NCBI RefSeq assembly: GCF_024105635.1 | Contig: NZ_WYDQ01000001.1 | Span: 2,418,001-2,482,000 of the forward strand | Direction of reading: 5' to 3' | DNA from: Oceanicola sp. 502str15 | GTDB lineage: Bacteria > Pseudomonadota > Alphaproteobacteria > Rhodobacterales > Rhodobacteraceae | DNA length: 64,000 nt | In this document: positions 45,187 through 53,797 of the stretch, piece after piece | Layout: each line of letters opens with the position of its first letter | Numbering within the stretch: position 1 is the first letter of the stretch | Notes under the pieces: generated by a model | What the model was told of the DNA's origin: nothing | The model's input: the letters and a program-made list of their open reading frames with translations, nothing else | The model's database searches: none | Made by a program: the position numbers and the translations under genes

Positions 45187-45900
45187 CTAGAGGCCCGGGT
45201 CGGAGGCGGCGCGGACCAGCGAGGTGAGGTCGCCCAGGCGCTCCTTCTGCTGGCCTTCCGCATCGAAGTTTTCCGGGCGCAGCCAGGCGCGATAGGCCTC
45301 GCGCAGCGGGGGCCATTCGCTGTCGATGGCGGCAAACCACGCGGTGTCGCGGTTGCGGCCCTTCACCACCTGCGCCTGCCGGAAGATGCCCTCGTAGGAC
45401 AGGCCCAGCCGTTGCGCGGCGCGGCGGGAGGGCATGTTCAGCGCGTTGCACTTCCACTCGAACCGCCGGTAGCCCGCCTCGAAGGCCCATTCGATCAGCA
45501 GGCAGAAGGCCTCGGTCGCCACGCGGCTGCGCTGCAGCTCGGGCGACAGGGCAATGTAGCCCAGTTCGATCGACCCGGCCTCGGGCGCGATCCGCAGAAG
45601 CGCACAGGTTCCGCCCACGGTGCCGGTGTCGCGGTTCCGGATGGCAAAATGCAGCGGATCGGTGCTGGCCTCAGCCTCCCGAGCCCAGCGGTGATACTGC
45701 GCGGCTGAGTGAAACGGGCCATTGGGCATGTAATCCCACAGCGCATCGTGGCTGGAATAGGCGCGAAACAGGCTGGCGGCGTGATCATCGGCGGAGAGCC
45801 GTTCGAGCCGGGTCCATTGCCCCTCGAGCACGTCGAAATCGGGCCGGGGTGGCGGCGCCCAGCCTATGACCTCTTCGCCCAGAGCGGCGGCCTCACTCAT
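45187..45900 (-). CDS. GNAT-family N-acetyltransferase (RimJ/RimL type)
   Basis: This protein of 237 residues has the GNAT fold of the Acetyltransf_3 group. It has GTVGGTCALLRIAPEAGSIELGYIAL, ELQRSRVATEAFCLLIEWAFE (acetyl-CoA loop region), YRRFEWKCNALNMPSRRAAQRLGLSYEG and RNRDTAWFAAIDSEWP. These resemble RimJ/RimL and related amino-group acetyltransferases. The acceptor is unknown. The region between it and the response regulator (44927-45186, 260 bases) holds no convincing gene. Confidence 0.87.
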   Translation of the reverse strand: MSEAAALGEEVIGWAPPPRPDFDVLEGQWTRLERLSADDHAASLFRAYSSHDALWDYMPNGPFHSAAQYHRWAREAEASTDPLHFAIRNRDTGTVGGTCALLRIAPEAGSIELGYIALSPELQRSRVATEAFCLLIEWAFEAGYRRFEWKCNALNMPSRRAAQRLGLSYEGIFRQAQVVKGRNRDTAWFAAIDSEWPPLREAYRAWLRPENFDAEGQQKERLGDLTSLVRAASDPGL

Positions 45901-46050
45901 CGGTTAACCCCTTTTCAACGTTATTGATTTCCTATCGGCCCCGGGGCGCAAGGAAAACCCGAAAAATGGCGCTCCTGCTCCACGGACCTGCCGCATTTGC
46001 CCCGCAGGGTGCGGCGCAGAGCAGAAAAACCAAAGGCCAAGGAGCCACGC

Positions 46051-46236
46051 ATGAAACGGATCGCAAACGCATTCTGGTCGGAAGACGAAGGCAATGTCAC
46101 CATCGACTGGGTGGTGCTGATGGCGGGGATCGTCTCGCTCGGCTTTGCCATTGCCGCCACGGTCGCCACCGGCGCCAAGGAAGTGACCTCCGACATGACC
46201 GACGAGATCTACGAGATCGCCAACACCGGCGTTTGA
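46051..46236 (+). CDS. Orphan Flp/Fap-type pilin-like small protein
   Basis: This protein of 61 residues has a basic leader (MKRIANAFWSEDEGN), then VTIDWVVLMAGIVSLGFAIAATVATGA, then a polar tail. The pattern EDEGNVTIDWVVL, with Gly before a hydrophobic stretch and Asp near position +5, resembles class III (Flp/TadZ-type) prepilins, which have an acidic residue at +5 of the mature peptide. AAGGAG lies 6 bases upstream of the ATG, so it is probably translated. No tad genes lie in the window, so it is either an orphan pilin or a small membrane protein. It converges on the DUF1501 gene, 11 bases away. Confidence 0.72.
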   Translation: MKRIANAFWSEDEGNVTIDWVVLMAGIVSLGFAIAATVATGAKEVTSDMTDEIYEIANTGV

Positions 46237-46247
46237 GCCGCGCTACT

Positions 46248-47465
46248 TCAGAGCACGATCCGGGGCGCCTGTGAAAAGTCGAGCCCCGGAAAGACCTTGC
46301 CCGACAGCACATTGCCCGAAATCCCGAACAGGCCTTCCATCGCCCGCGCCGCATAGGCGCGCACGTCTTCGGTGGGCATCAGGTCGCGCCGGTCGTAAAG
46401 CGCGGCCTCGTCCAGTCCCGGCCAGCGGCCATAGACCTTGCCGCCCCGCAGCGCCCCGCCCGCCGTCAGCATCAGCCCACCGGTGCCGTGATCGGTGCCA
46501 TGGGAGCCGTTTTCGCGCACGGTGCGGCCAAACTCGGTCATCGCGAGCACGCCGGTCTTGCCCCAGAGCGGCCCGAGGCCGACCCGCATCACGTTGATCA
46601 CGTCGGACAGCTGGCGCAACGCCTTGGGCAGGCTCGTGGCCTGCTTGCCGTGAGTGTCCCATCCACCGAGGGAGAAGGCGGCGATACGGGTGTCGCCGCG
46701 CAGGCGCTCCACCGCGAATTCGGCCATCTCCATATGGGCGCCGTTGCCGGAGGCTTCGGCCATCATTGCTGCCATCGCGCCATCGTCCTCCTCGGCGCCG
46801 GCGGCGGCCTCGGCGGCGGCGATATCCTCGGTCAGATCGAGCGCCTCCAGCACCGCCGCCTGGTAGACGGGGTGCTCTTCGTAGATCATCTCGAACAGCC
46901 GCCGGGCCTGCGGCGAGAGGTCCAGCCGGGTGCCCGGTGTCCAATTGGCCACCGGCGCGGCCCCGGCGAGCATGAGCAGGTCTTCGCGCCCGATCGCATA
47001 GGCGGTGTCGGCCTCCAGCCCGGGCACGTGTTGCAGCATCCGGTTGAGCCAGCCGTCGCGGGTGGCCCCCGTCGTGACATCGAAGCCGGTGCCCGCCTCC
47101 AGCAGATCCTGCCCGTCGAAGTGGCTGCGCTTGTCGCGGTAGGGGGTGGAGACGGCATGGGCAAAGCCCAGCTCGCCGGCCTCCCAGAGCGGGTGCAGCG
47201 GCGCCAGCGCCGGGTGCAGGGTGTAGAACCCGTCGAGCGGCAACCCGTCGCCCGCCGCGAGGGTGGGCCGGGCCTCGGCAAAGGCCGGGTCGCCGATGGG
47301 GCGGACCACGTCGAGCCCGTCCATCCCGCCGCGCAGGATGAGCACGACAAGGCGGGTGTCCCAGGGCGCGGAGGCGAAGGCCATCGGCGTCATCGCGGGC
47401 GCGGCGGCGACCGAACAACCGGTGGTGGCCAGAAATCTGCGCCGGGTCATCAAGAGCTTGCTCAT
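46248..47465 (-). CDS. DUF1501 family exported protein (Tat signal)
   Basis: This protein of 405 residues has a twin-arginine signal (TRRRFLATTGCSVAAAP) and a DUF1501 domain of alkaline-phosphatase-like fold. It contains LVVLILRGGMDGLDVV, HPLWEAGELGFAHAVSTPYR, SHFDGQDLLEAG, FSLGGWDTHGKQ, MTEFGRTVREN and GTDHGTGGLMLTAGG, which carry the metal-site-like Asp/His pattern. The function is unknown. It follows the DUF1800 gene by only 4 bases, and the two are nearly always paired in genomes. Confidence 0.9.
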   Translation of the reverse strand: MSKLLMTRRRFLATTGCSVAAAPAMTPMAFASAPWDTRLVVLILRGGMDGLDVVRPIGDPAFAEARPTLAAGDGLPLDGFYTLHPALAPLHPLWEAGELGFAHAVSTPYRDKRSHFDGQDLLEAGTGFDVTTGATRDGWLNRMLQHVPGLEADTAYAIGREDLLMLAGAAPVANWTPGTRLDLSPQARRLFEMIYEEHPVYQAAVLEALDLTEDIAAAEAAAGAEEDDGAMAAMMAEASGNGAHMEMAEFAVERLRGDTRIAAFSLGGWDTHGKQATSLPKALRQLSDVINVMRVGLGPLWGKTGVLAMTEFGRTVRENGSHGTDHGTGGLMLTAGGALRGGKVYGRWPGLDEAALYDRRDLMPTEDVRAYAARAMEGLFGISGNVLSGKVFPGLDFSQAPRIVL

Positions 47466-47469
47466 GGCG

Positions 47470-48843
47470 TCATCTCCGTTGAAACGCGGGCGAGGCGAGG
47501 ATCAGGGCAACCCCCTCCGCGCGGCTTTCGGCTGCCTGTGCGGCGAATTCCAGCCGCGGCCCGGCCTGGCTGCCCAGCGCGGTGCGCACCAGCTCACGCG
47601 GGTCGGGCAGCTCGATTTCCTTGCTGCGCCCTGCCGTCATCGCCCAGTTGATCCGCACCGCGAGGCCCTGCGGGGTGAGCCAGTGCGCGGTGTCCTCGGG
47701 CCAGCCATCGGGGCCATTGGGCGTTTCCCACGGCTGGCCCATCAGGGTCATCGGCCGCAGCAGGGCCTTGCGCGTCTTGCTCAGGTTCAGCCGTGCAAGC
47801 TGCGCGCCCGAGACGCCCAGGGCGCGGTAGCCGGAGGTCAGAAAGTCGTAGGGCTGCTTGGTCTTGGCGAGCGGCCCCCAGGCCTCGGGGTGCTCCAGCA
47901 TGGCGGCGGTGACGGCGCCGAGGTCGCCGCCGGTTTCGGCAAAGCGCGCCCTGAGCGCCTCGACCAGCGCCGGCGGGGGCGTGTCGGAGACGAAGTGCAC
48001 CGCCAGTTTGCGGGCGATATGGGCGGCGGTATCGGGGTGGGTGGCGATATCTTCGAGCGCGGCGTGAATGTCGGACAGTTGGGGCTTCTGCCCGCCGTAG
48101 CTTTCGCCCAGCACATCCTCGGCCCCGGGCTCGCCGCGCTTGGGTTCGAAACGGACGCCCTTGCGCAGGTCCAGCGTCATCCCGGCCAGAAGCTCGGCCA
48201 GCTGGCGCACGTCCTGCTGGGTGTAGGCCCCGCCCACCCCCAAGGTGTGCAGTTCCAGCACCTCGCGGGCGAGATTTTCGTTCAGGCCGCGCCGCCTGCC
48301 CTTTTCGGCATTGCGCGCGGCGACGGCGGAGCCGGGGCCGATGGACTTGTCCTGATCGAGGTAGATCATCATCAGCGGATGGGTGACGGCGGCCTTCAGC
48401 ATCTCGGCAAAGGGGACCGAGAGGTTGGGGCGGATCGCGTCCTGCACGAAGCGCTGGACCGACAGGCGCGACACTCCCTTGCCGCGCACCGTGAAATGAT
48501 CGGCCCAGAAGCGGGTGAGCCGTTCGCGCAGCGGATCGGGCGCGTCGAGCGCACGGGCCACGGTGGCGCGGAGCATTTCGGCGTGGCGCGCACGGTCTTT
48601 CGCGCGCCAGTCCCTGTATTTCTGCTTCGCGTCGGGGTCGCCGTTGCGCTCGGCCTTCTTGAGATCGCTCAGATATTGGAACTCCGGGTAGAGCTCGTCG
48701 ATCGAGCCGATCGGCCAAGCCTGCGCCATCGCATCGGGGGCGGCGAGGGTTGCCACCATGGCGGCCACGCTTTCAGGTGGCGCGTGATGCGGGGAGAGGC
48801 CGTAGCCGAAGCGGATTGCGGCGATCTCGGGGGTGAAGTTCAC
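47470..48843 (-). CDS. DUF1800 family protein
   Basis: This protein of 457 residues has a DUF1800 domain. The N-terminus starts VNFTPEIAAIRFGYGLSP and continues with DPLRERLTRFWADHFTVR, MLKAAVTHPLMMIYLDQDKSIG, NENLAREVLELHTLGVGG and YTQQDVRQLAELLAG, all typical of the family. No signal peptide is seen; DUF1800 members often lack one. The GTG start at 48843 is chosen because the upstream sequence is unrelated in the same frame. GGAG lies about 9 bases before it. It is the first gene of the DUF1800-DUF1501 pair. The pair has been linked to polysaccharide or cell-envelope functions, not established. Confidence 0.87.
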   Translation of the reverse strand: MNFTPEIAAIRFGYGLSPHHAPPESVAAMVATLAAPDAMAQAWPIGSIDELYPEFQYLSDLKKAERNGDPDAKQKYRDWRAKDRARHAEMLRATVARALDAPDPLRERLTRFWADHFTVRGKGVSRLSVQRFVQDAIRPNLSVPFAEMLKAAVTHPLMMIYLDQDKSIGPGSAVAARNAEKGRRRGLNENLAREVLELHTLGVGGAYTQQDVRQLAELLAGMTLDLRKGVRFEPKRGEPGAEDVLGESYGGQKPQLSDIHAALEDIATHPDTAAHIARKLAVHFVSDTPPPALVEALRARFAETGGDLGAVTAAMLEHPEAWGPLAKTKQPYDFLTSGYRALGVSGAQLARLNLSKTRKALLRPMTLMGQPWETPNGPDGWPEDTAHWLTPQGLAVRINWAMTAGRSKEIELPDPRELVRTALGSQAGPRLEFAAQAAESRAEGVALILASPAFQRR

Positions 48844-49069
48844 GTGCGGGCGCTCCGGGTTCCGGGACCATTGGGGGTGAAACGAGGCAGGCGGCCTCTT
48901 CCGTCGAAGATAGTGGATCGGGGGGCATGGTGCGAGGGGGCAGACGGTCACGCTTTTGCGCGGCGACGGACCCCTGCCGGGCGATCTGCGGTTTTCCGCC
49001 CGCGGGCGGAACCCGGCCCGCGCTGGCGGCGTTTGGGAGCGACCCTTCAACATTTCCGGAGCTACGCCG

Positions 49070-49546
49070 ATGCCTGACATCTACGAAGCCATCAAGGCCG
49101 ACCACGACCGCCACCGCGAGTTGCTCGAAACCCTTTCGGACACCTCGGGAGACAGCGAGACCCGCCGCAGCGCATGGAAGGAATTCTACCACGACGTGAA
49201 GGCCCATGCCGCGGCAGAAGAGGAAACCTTCTATTCCAAGCTCATCGCCCGTACCTGGGGCCAGGAACATGCCCGCCATTCGGTGCACGAGCACCAGCAG
49301 CTCGATGACATCCTGGAAGAGCTGAACGAGATGGACATGTCATCGCCCGGTTGGCTGACGCGGTTCAAGACGCTGCGGCATGACTACGAGCACCACATCG
49401 ACGAGGAAGAGGACGAGGTGTTCAGCCGGGCGAAGGAGATCATCTCCGAAGATGAAATCAGCGGATACGGCAAGCGGTTTCTTGAGCGGAAAGACAAGGA
49501 AGCCGGGCTGATCGAGGAGAAGAAGGAAGACGCGCTGGAAGAGTGA
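49070..49546 (+). CDS. Hemerythrin-domain protein
   Basis: This cytoplasmic four-helix-bundle protein of 158 residues has hemerythrin-type metal ligands: DHDRHRELLETL, VKAHAAAEEETFYSKLI, VHEHQQLDDILEEL and HDYEHHIDEEEDEVFSRA. HHE proteins bind oxygen, NO or iron or act in stress sensing. A Lys/Glu-rich tail (KDKEAGLIEEKKEDALEE) follows. The start at 49070 is chosen because the upstream part of the frame is unlike the family. An intrinsic terminator follows. Confidence 0.9.
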   Translation: MPDIYEAIKADHDRHRELLETLSDTSGDSETRRSAWKEFYHDVKAHAAAEEETFYSKLIARTWGQEHARHSVHEHQQLDDILEELNEMDMSSPGWLTRFKTLRHDYEHHIDEEEDEVFSRAKEIISEDEISGYGKRFLERKDKEAGLIEEKKEDALEE

Positions 49547-49575
49547 GGGCGCGCTCGGCGCCGCGCGTGAGAGAT

Positions 49576-49609
49576 CGCCCCGGAGCCTTCTGGCCCCGGG
49601 GCGTTTTGT
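49576..49609 (+). terminator. Probable terminator of the hemerythrin gene
   Basis: An 8-bp stem (CGCCCCGG at 49576-49583, CCGGGGCG at 49596-49603) with a 12-base loop is followed by TTTTGTTT, 30 bases beyond the stop. Confidence 0.8.
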
Positions 49610-49624
49610 TTGGCGGGTGCGGGC

Positions 49625-50194
49625 TCAGGCCGCCTCGCTGCCCTTCTTGGTCCAGGCGAACTTCTGCATCACCTCGTCGACCGGCGTGTCGGCAAGGTGG
49701 TTGGTGTAGTTCGACATGACTTTTTGGGCGATGCCCAGAACGATCTCGAGCACCTGGCGCTTGGTGTAGCCCGCGTCGAGGAACTCCTGCAGCTGCGCGT
49801 CGCTCACCTCGCCGCGCTGGCGGACCATGGCGAGGGTGAAGCTGCGAAGGGCTTCGAGGTGCTCGGTGGGCAGCGGGGTTTCGTTGCGCAGCGCCTCGGT
49901 GATCTCGTCATCCACCTTCATCGCCTTGGCGATGCCGGTGTGGGCGGGCACGCAGTAGTGGCATTCGTGCTCGACGTTGATGGTTTGCCAGACCACGGTG
50001 ACCTCGTCCTTTTCGAAGCTGGTGTTGTTCTGGAACAGCCCGTGCAGCACCTGGTAGCCCTCCATCAGCGCGGGCGCCTCGGCCATGACCTTGTGCAGTC
50101 CCGGCAGGCGGCCAAAAGCCTTTTTGGACTTCTCGATCAGCGGCAGGCTTTCGGCGGGGGCGGTGGTTTCGTCGTGCAGGGTGAACTCGGCCAT
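49625..50194 (-). CDS. Carboxymuconolactone-decarboxylase/AhpD-like protein
   Basis: This protein of 189 residues belongs to the CMD/AhpD superfamily. It has the redox motif EHECHYCVPAHTG (Cys-x2-Cys with the flanking Glu and His of the AhpD proton relay). LRNETPLPTEHLEALRSFTLA and YTKRQVLEIVLGIAQKVMSNYTNHLADTPVD (two adjoining segments) are typical of peroxidase-related members. It likely reduces organic peroxides or a similar substrate. AAGGAG lies 7 bases before the ATG at 50194. It is divergent from a TetR gene. Two palindromes lie between them, so TetR very probably represses it. Confidence 0.88.
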   Translation of the reverse strand: MAEFTLHDETTAPAESLPLIEKSKKAFGRLPGLHKVMAEAPALMEGYQVLHGLFQNNTSFEKDEVTVVWQTINVEHECHYCVPAHTGIAKAMKVDDEITEALRNETPLPTEHLEALRSFTLAMVRQRGEVSDAQLQEFLDAGYTKRQVLEIVLGIAQKVMSNYTNHLADTPVDEVMQKFAWTKKGSEAA

Positions 50195-50254
50195 ATGGAT
50201 GCTCCTTGGGTGGTGGTTGCAGGCCGTCTGGCCCTTGCCGGGAACATGGCGCAT

Positions 50255-50270
50255 TTGAGTGATCACTCAA
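50255..50270. promoter_or_regulatory. TetR-type operator 1 (perfect 16-bp palindrome)
   Basis: TTGAGTGATCACTCAA is a perfect palindrome in the 148-base gap between the AhpD-like and TetR genes. Its core TGAGTGATCACTCA recurs in operator 2, with centres 25 bases apart. It is the probable binding site of the TetR protein encoded at 50343. Confidence 0.82.
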
Positions 50271-50277
50271 TAGTAAA

Positions 50278-50297
50278 GTTTGAGCGATCACTCAAAC
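50278..50297. promoter_or_regulatory. TetR-type operator 2 (20-bp near-palindrome)
   Basis: GTTTGAGCGATCACTCAAAC is palindromic except for one base pair. The shared half-site TGAG(C/T)GATCACTCA and the spacing of 25 bases to operator 1 suggest cooperative binding of two dimers, one covering each divergent promoter. Confidence 0.82.
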
Positions 50298-50342
50298 GTG
50301 AGGCGGGAAGACAAGCCGATCCGGCGGCCCTATATTCCGCCC

Positions 50343-50936
50343 ATGAGCCGAGCCGCCCCCTATAACCGCGAGACCGCGATTGATGCCGCCCTGACGCTGT
50401 TCTGGCGCAGGGGCTTTCATGCGACCTCGCTGAAAGACCTTGAACGGGCGCTTTCCATGAAGCCCGGCTCGATCTATGCCGCCTTCCACAGCAAGGAGGC
50501 GCTATTTCGCGAGGCCTTGCAGCTCTATCGCAACCGCTCCGCGCAGAACGTGAGCGCGCGCGTCGAAAGTGCCGACTCGCCACTGGAGGCCCTTGCCGAG
50601 CACGCCCGCCGCACCGGCCGCCCGAAAAGCGGCAGCCCGGCCGGGTGCATTCTGGTCAAGACGGTGCTGGAACTGGCCGACGAGGCCACGGAGGCCGGGG
50701 AGGATGCCCGGACCTATCTGCGCGAGATGCAGGACCTGTTCCGCAGCCTGTTCGAGCAGGCCCGCGACACGGGGGAGCTGCCCCCGGAGGCCGACAGCCG
50801 GCGCCTTGCGCGGCGGTTTCAGTCGAACATGTTCGGGCTGGCGGTGGAGACCCTGCGCGGCTCACCTTCAGAGGACCTGGCCGCGCTGGCGGATGACATG
50901 GCGGATGAGGTGTTGCGGCTCAGGCAGCGGCAGTAG
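50343..50936 (+). CDS. TetR/AcrR family transcriptional regulator
   Basis: This regulator of 197 residues has an N-terminal helix-turn-helix: AIDAALTLFWRRGFHATSL, DLERALSMKPGSIYAAFHSKEALF. The C-terminal ligand domain is all-helical and includes GCILVKTVLELADEATEAGEDA. It is divergent from the AhpD-like gene, and two palindromes fill the gap, the layout of a local autoregulated repressor. The inducer is unknown; an oxidised or aromatic compound would fit the target. Confidence 0.9.
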   Translation: MSRAAPYNRETAIDAALTLFWRRGFHATSLKDLERALSMKPGSIYAAFHSKEALFREALQLYRNRSAQNVSARVESADSPLEALAEHARRTGRPKSGSPAGCILVKTVLELADEATEAGEDARTYLREMQDLFRSLFEQARDTGELPPEADSRRLARRFQSNMFGLAVETLRGSPSEDLAALADDMADEVLRLRQRQ

Positions 50937-50954
50937 GGCGCAAGCCTGCAACCG

Positions 50955-51251
50955 TCAGGCCGGATCGACCGGCCCGAAGCTTTCCCAGCTCTCGCCCATC
51001 GCCACGATGCAGGCCCGCCCGTCGGTGTAGTTCTGCACCATGGTCCAGTCGCCCGAGGCTTGCGTGACCCAGAACTCGATGAAGGCATCGGGGCCGCGCA
51101 GACCGCGCCCCGCAAGGGTAGCGCCAAAACGGCTTTCGAGCTTTTCGACAATGCGGGCACGGTCATCGCAGAACACATCGCCCAGTGGCCCGCCCGCCGT
51201 TGCAGTGAGGGGCGCGAGGGTAAGTGCGATGGTGAGCATGGCCCGCGTCAT
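50955..51251 (-). CDS. Small exported protein of unknown function
   Basis: This protein of 98 residues has a signal peptide (MTRAMLTIALTLAPLTATAGG). The mature part has FCDDRARIVEKLESRFGATLAGRGL, FIEFWVTQASGDWTMVQNYTDGRACIVAMGE and two cysteines that may form a disulfide. Similar short proteins are common in Rhodobacteraceae without known function. The start at 51251 omits an unrelated upstream stretch. The gene converges with the TetR gene. Confidence 0.75.
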   Translation of the reverse strand: MTRAMLTIALTLAPLTATAGGPLGDVFCDDRARIVEKLESRFGATLAGRGLRGPDAFIEFWVTQASGDWTMVQNYTDGRACIVAMGESWESFGPVDPA

Positions 51252-51325
51252 GGACGAATCGTAGCACGTGGATGCAGGGCTGCGTAACAGTTTTATGACA
51301 GCCCTCGCTGTGGCCTCACCGGGCG

Positions 51326-51850
51326 TCAGCCGAAGAAGCCCGAGACGCCCTGCCGCGCCTGCCAGGCTGCAATGACGCGGGAGGTGTTGGCTTCGGCCCC
51401 GTCTTCGCTCCGCAGTTCGAGATCGTATCGCTTGCCTGCATGGATATGGGCGGCATCCCGTGCCGCATCGCCCGGCTTGCGGTCCCCGCGTGCCATCTCG
51501 CGCCGCTCCAACTCGGCAAGCTCGCAATGGAGCCCGACGAAGAAAAGATCGCGTCCGGCAAAGAGCGCGCGCAGATCGCTGTGCCACGCCGGGCTTTCGA
51601 TGATGTGGTCCCAGATCACATCGGCTCCGGACGAGCCGAACGCGGCCACGCCGCGGTGCCAGCCGTCGAACACCTTTTCGCGGACCGCCGCCCATTCGGG
51701 GCCGCGAGGCAACGCGCCGCTGTCGATCAGGTGGTCGAAGGTGAGGTGGGTGAATGGCTCGGGCAGTGCAGCCTGCACCGCCCGCGCCAGAGTGGATTTG
51801 CCCGCGCTGGAGGCACCGTGGATCAGGACGACCCGCCCCGGCGCCGGCAT
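51326..51850 (-). CDS. Chloramphenicol-phosphotransferase-like kinase (P-loop)
   Basis: This protein of 174 residues has a P-loop (VLIHGASSAGKSTLARAVQ, residues 8-26), FTHLTFDHLIDSGALP and VIWDHIIESPAWHSDLRALFAG. It then shows VGLHCELAELERREMARGDRKPGDA and HIHAGKRYDLELRSEDG. The pattern resembles the CPT family, named after the self-resistance kinase of Streptomyces, but most members phosphorylate unknown substrates. It starts 3 bases after the aspS stop and is probably cotranscribed with it. Confidence 0.84.
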   Translation of the reverse strand: MPAPGRVVLIHGASSAGKSTLARAVQAALPEPFTHLTFDHLIDSGALPRGPEWAAVREKVFDGWHRGVAAFGSSGADVIWDHIIESPAWHSDLRALFAGRDLFFVGLHCELAELERREMARGDRKPGDAARDAAHIHAGKRYDLELRSEDGAEANTSRVIAAWQARQGVSGFFG

Positions 51851-51852
51851 GG

Positions 51853-53634
51853 TCAGTCCTCTTTCACCACCCGCAGACCCAGCTCGCGGAGCTGTTCGTT
51901 GGTGGGGGCCGAGGGGGCGTTCATCATCAGGTCTTCGGCGCGCTGGTTCATCGGGAACATGACCACTTCGCGCAGGTTTTCCTCGTCGGCCAGCAGCATG
52001 ACGATGCGGTCGATGCCCGCCGCACAGCCGCCGTGGGGCGGGGCGCCGTAGGAGAAGGCGGTGTAGAGGCCGCCAAAGCGGGCCTTTACCTCGTCTTCGC
52101 CGTAACCGGCGATTTCGAAGGCCTTCAGCATCACCTCAGGCTTGTGGTTGCGGATCGCGCCCGACACCAGCTCGTAGCCATTGCAGGCGAGGTCGTACTG
52201 GTAGCCCTTCACCGCCAGCGGGTCGCCCTGCAGCGCCTCCATCCCGCCCTGGGGCATGGAGAAGGGGTTGTGCTCGAAGTCGATCTCGCCGGTCTCTTCG
52301 TCTTTTTCGTAGATCGGGAAGTCGACGATCCATGCGAAGGCGAAGCGCTCCTTGTCGGTCAGGCCAAGCTCGTCACCGATGACGGTGCGGGCGCGGCCAG
52401 CGACAGATTCGAAGGCCTTGGGTTTGCCACCGAGGAAGAAGGCGGCATCGCCCACGCCGAGGCCGAGCTGCTGGCGGATCGCCTCGGTGCGCTCGGGGCC
52501 GATGTTCTTGGCCAGCGGGCCTGCGGCTTCCATGCCCTCGCCCTGATCGCGCCAGAAGATATAGCCCATGCCCGGCAGGCCCTCTTTCTGGGCGAAGGCG
52601 TTCATCCGGTCGCAGAACTTGCGCGAGCCGCCCTTGGGAGCGGGGATGGCGCGGATCTCGGTGCCTTCCTGTTCGAGCAGCTTGGCGAAGATGGCAAAGC
52701 CGGAGCCCGCGAAATGCTCTGAGACCACCTGCATCTCGATCGGGTTCCTGAGGTCGGGCTTGTCGGTGCCGTATTTCAGCGCGGCTTCCTTGTAGGGAAT
52801 TTGCGGCCAGCTCTCGGGCGCGTCCACGCGGCGGCCACCGCCGAACTCCTCGAACACGCCTGCGATCACCGGGGCGACGGTGTCGAACACGTCCTGCTGC
52901 TCGACGAAGCTCATTTCGAGGTCGAGCTGGTAGAAGTCGGTGGGCGAGCGGTCGGCGCGGGGGTCTTCATCGCGGAAGCAGGGCGCGATCTGGAAATACT
53001 TGTCGAAGCCCGAGACCATGATCAGCTGCTTGAACTGCTGCGGCGCCTGGGGCAGCGCGTAGAACTTGCCGGGGTGCAGACGCGAGGGCACGAGGAAGTC
53101 GCGGGCGCCCTCGGGGCTGGAGGCGGTGATGATCGGGGTCTGATACTCGCGAAAGCCCTTGCCCCACATGCGCTTGCGCACCGAGGCCACGACGTCGGAG
53201 CGCAGCACCATGTTCTGCTGCATCGCCTCGCGGCGCAGGTCGAGGTAGCGATACTTCAGCCGGGTTTCCTCGGGGTATTCCTGATCTCCGAAGACGATCA
53301 GCGGCAGCTCCTCGGCGGCACCGAGCACCTCGAGGTCGCGGATGTAGACCTCGATCTCGCCGGTGGGCAGCTTGGGGTTCACGAGGCTCTCGTCACGCGC
53401 CTTCACGGTGCCGTCGATCCGGATGCACCACTCGGAGCGCACCTTCTCGACCTCGGCAAAGACCGGGCTGTCGGGGTCGCAGAGCACCTGGGTCACGCCG
53501 TAATGGTCGCGCAGATCAATGAACAGCACCCCGCCGTGATCTCGCACCCGATGCACCCACCCCGAGAGGCGGACGGTGTCGCCCACGTTGGCTTTTGTCA
53601 GCTCGGCGCAGGTCTGGCTGCGGTAGGCATGCAT
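51853..53634 (-). CDS. aspS: Aspartyl-tRNA synthetase
   Basis: This class II tRNA synthetase of 593 residues has an OB-fold anticodon domain ([29 protein letters not shown], two adjoining segments) and the bacterial-type insertion. [19 protein letters not shown] and [27 protein letters not shown] (motif 2, two adjoining segments) follow. [14 protein letters not shown] is a family motif, and the C-terminus has [27 protein letters not shown] (motif 3, two adjoining segments). The start at 53634 has an AAGGAA ribosome-binding site. The enzyme may be non-discriminating (Asp/Asn), which this sequence cannot tell. Confidence 0.96.
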   Translation of the reverse strand: MHAYRSQTCAELTKANVGDTVRLSGWVHRVRDHGGVLFIDLRDHYGVTQVLCDPDSPVFAEVEKVRSEWCIRIDGTVKARDESLVNPKLPTGEIEVYIRDLEVLGAAEELPLIVFGDQEYPEETRLKYRYLDLRREAMQQNMVLRSDVVASVRKRMWGKGFREYQTPIITASSPEGARDFLVPSRLHPGKFYALPQAPQQFKQLIMVSGFDKYFQIAPCFRDEDPRADRSPTDFYQLDLEMSFVEQQDVFDTVAPVIAGVFEEFGGGRRVDAPESWPQIPYKEAALKYGTDKPDLRNPIEMQVVSEHFAGSGFAIFAKLLEQEGTEIRAIPAPKGGSRKFCDRMNAFAQKEGLPGMGYIFWRDQGEGMEAAGPLAKNIGPERTEAIRQQLGLGVGDAAFFLGGKPKAFESVAGRARTVIGDELGLTDKERFAFAWIVDFPIYEKDEETGEIDFEHNPFSMPQGGMEALQGDPLAVKGYQYDLACNGYELVSGAIRNHKPEVMLKAFEIAGYGEDEVKARFGGLYTAFSYGAPPHGGCAAGIDRIVMLLADEENLREVVMFPMNQRAEDLMMNAPSAPTNEQLRELGLRVVKED

Positions 53635-53797
53635 GGCGTGTTCCTTCAACTCGCTCGGGTCGGTCCGCGCCGATACACCGCCTCCCCGCACGGAAGTCAA
53701 CCCGGGCTGCTGTTCACAAGGGGTGAAACTGAAGGGGCTTGATTGGCGTTAACCTTTTCGGGAGGAGTGGAACTCGCGTTGCTGGGGGTGATGACCG

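Noticed and set aside
44945..45490. Minus-strand frame of 181 residues over the 3' end of the acetyltransferase gene
   Set aside because: It overlaps the acetyltransferase in another frame and has no family features.
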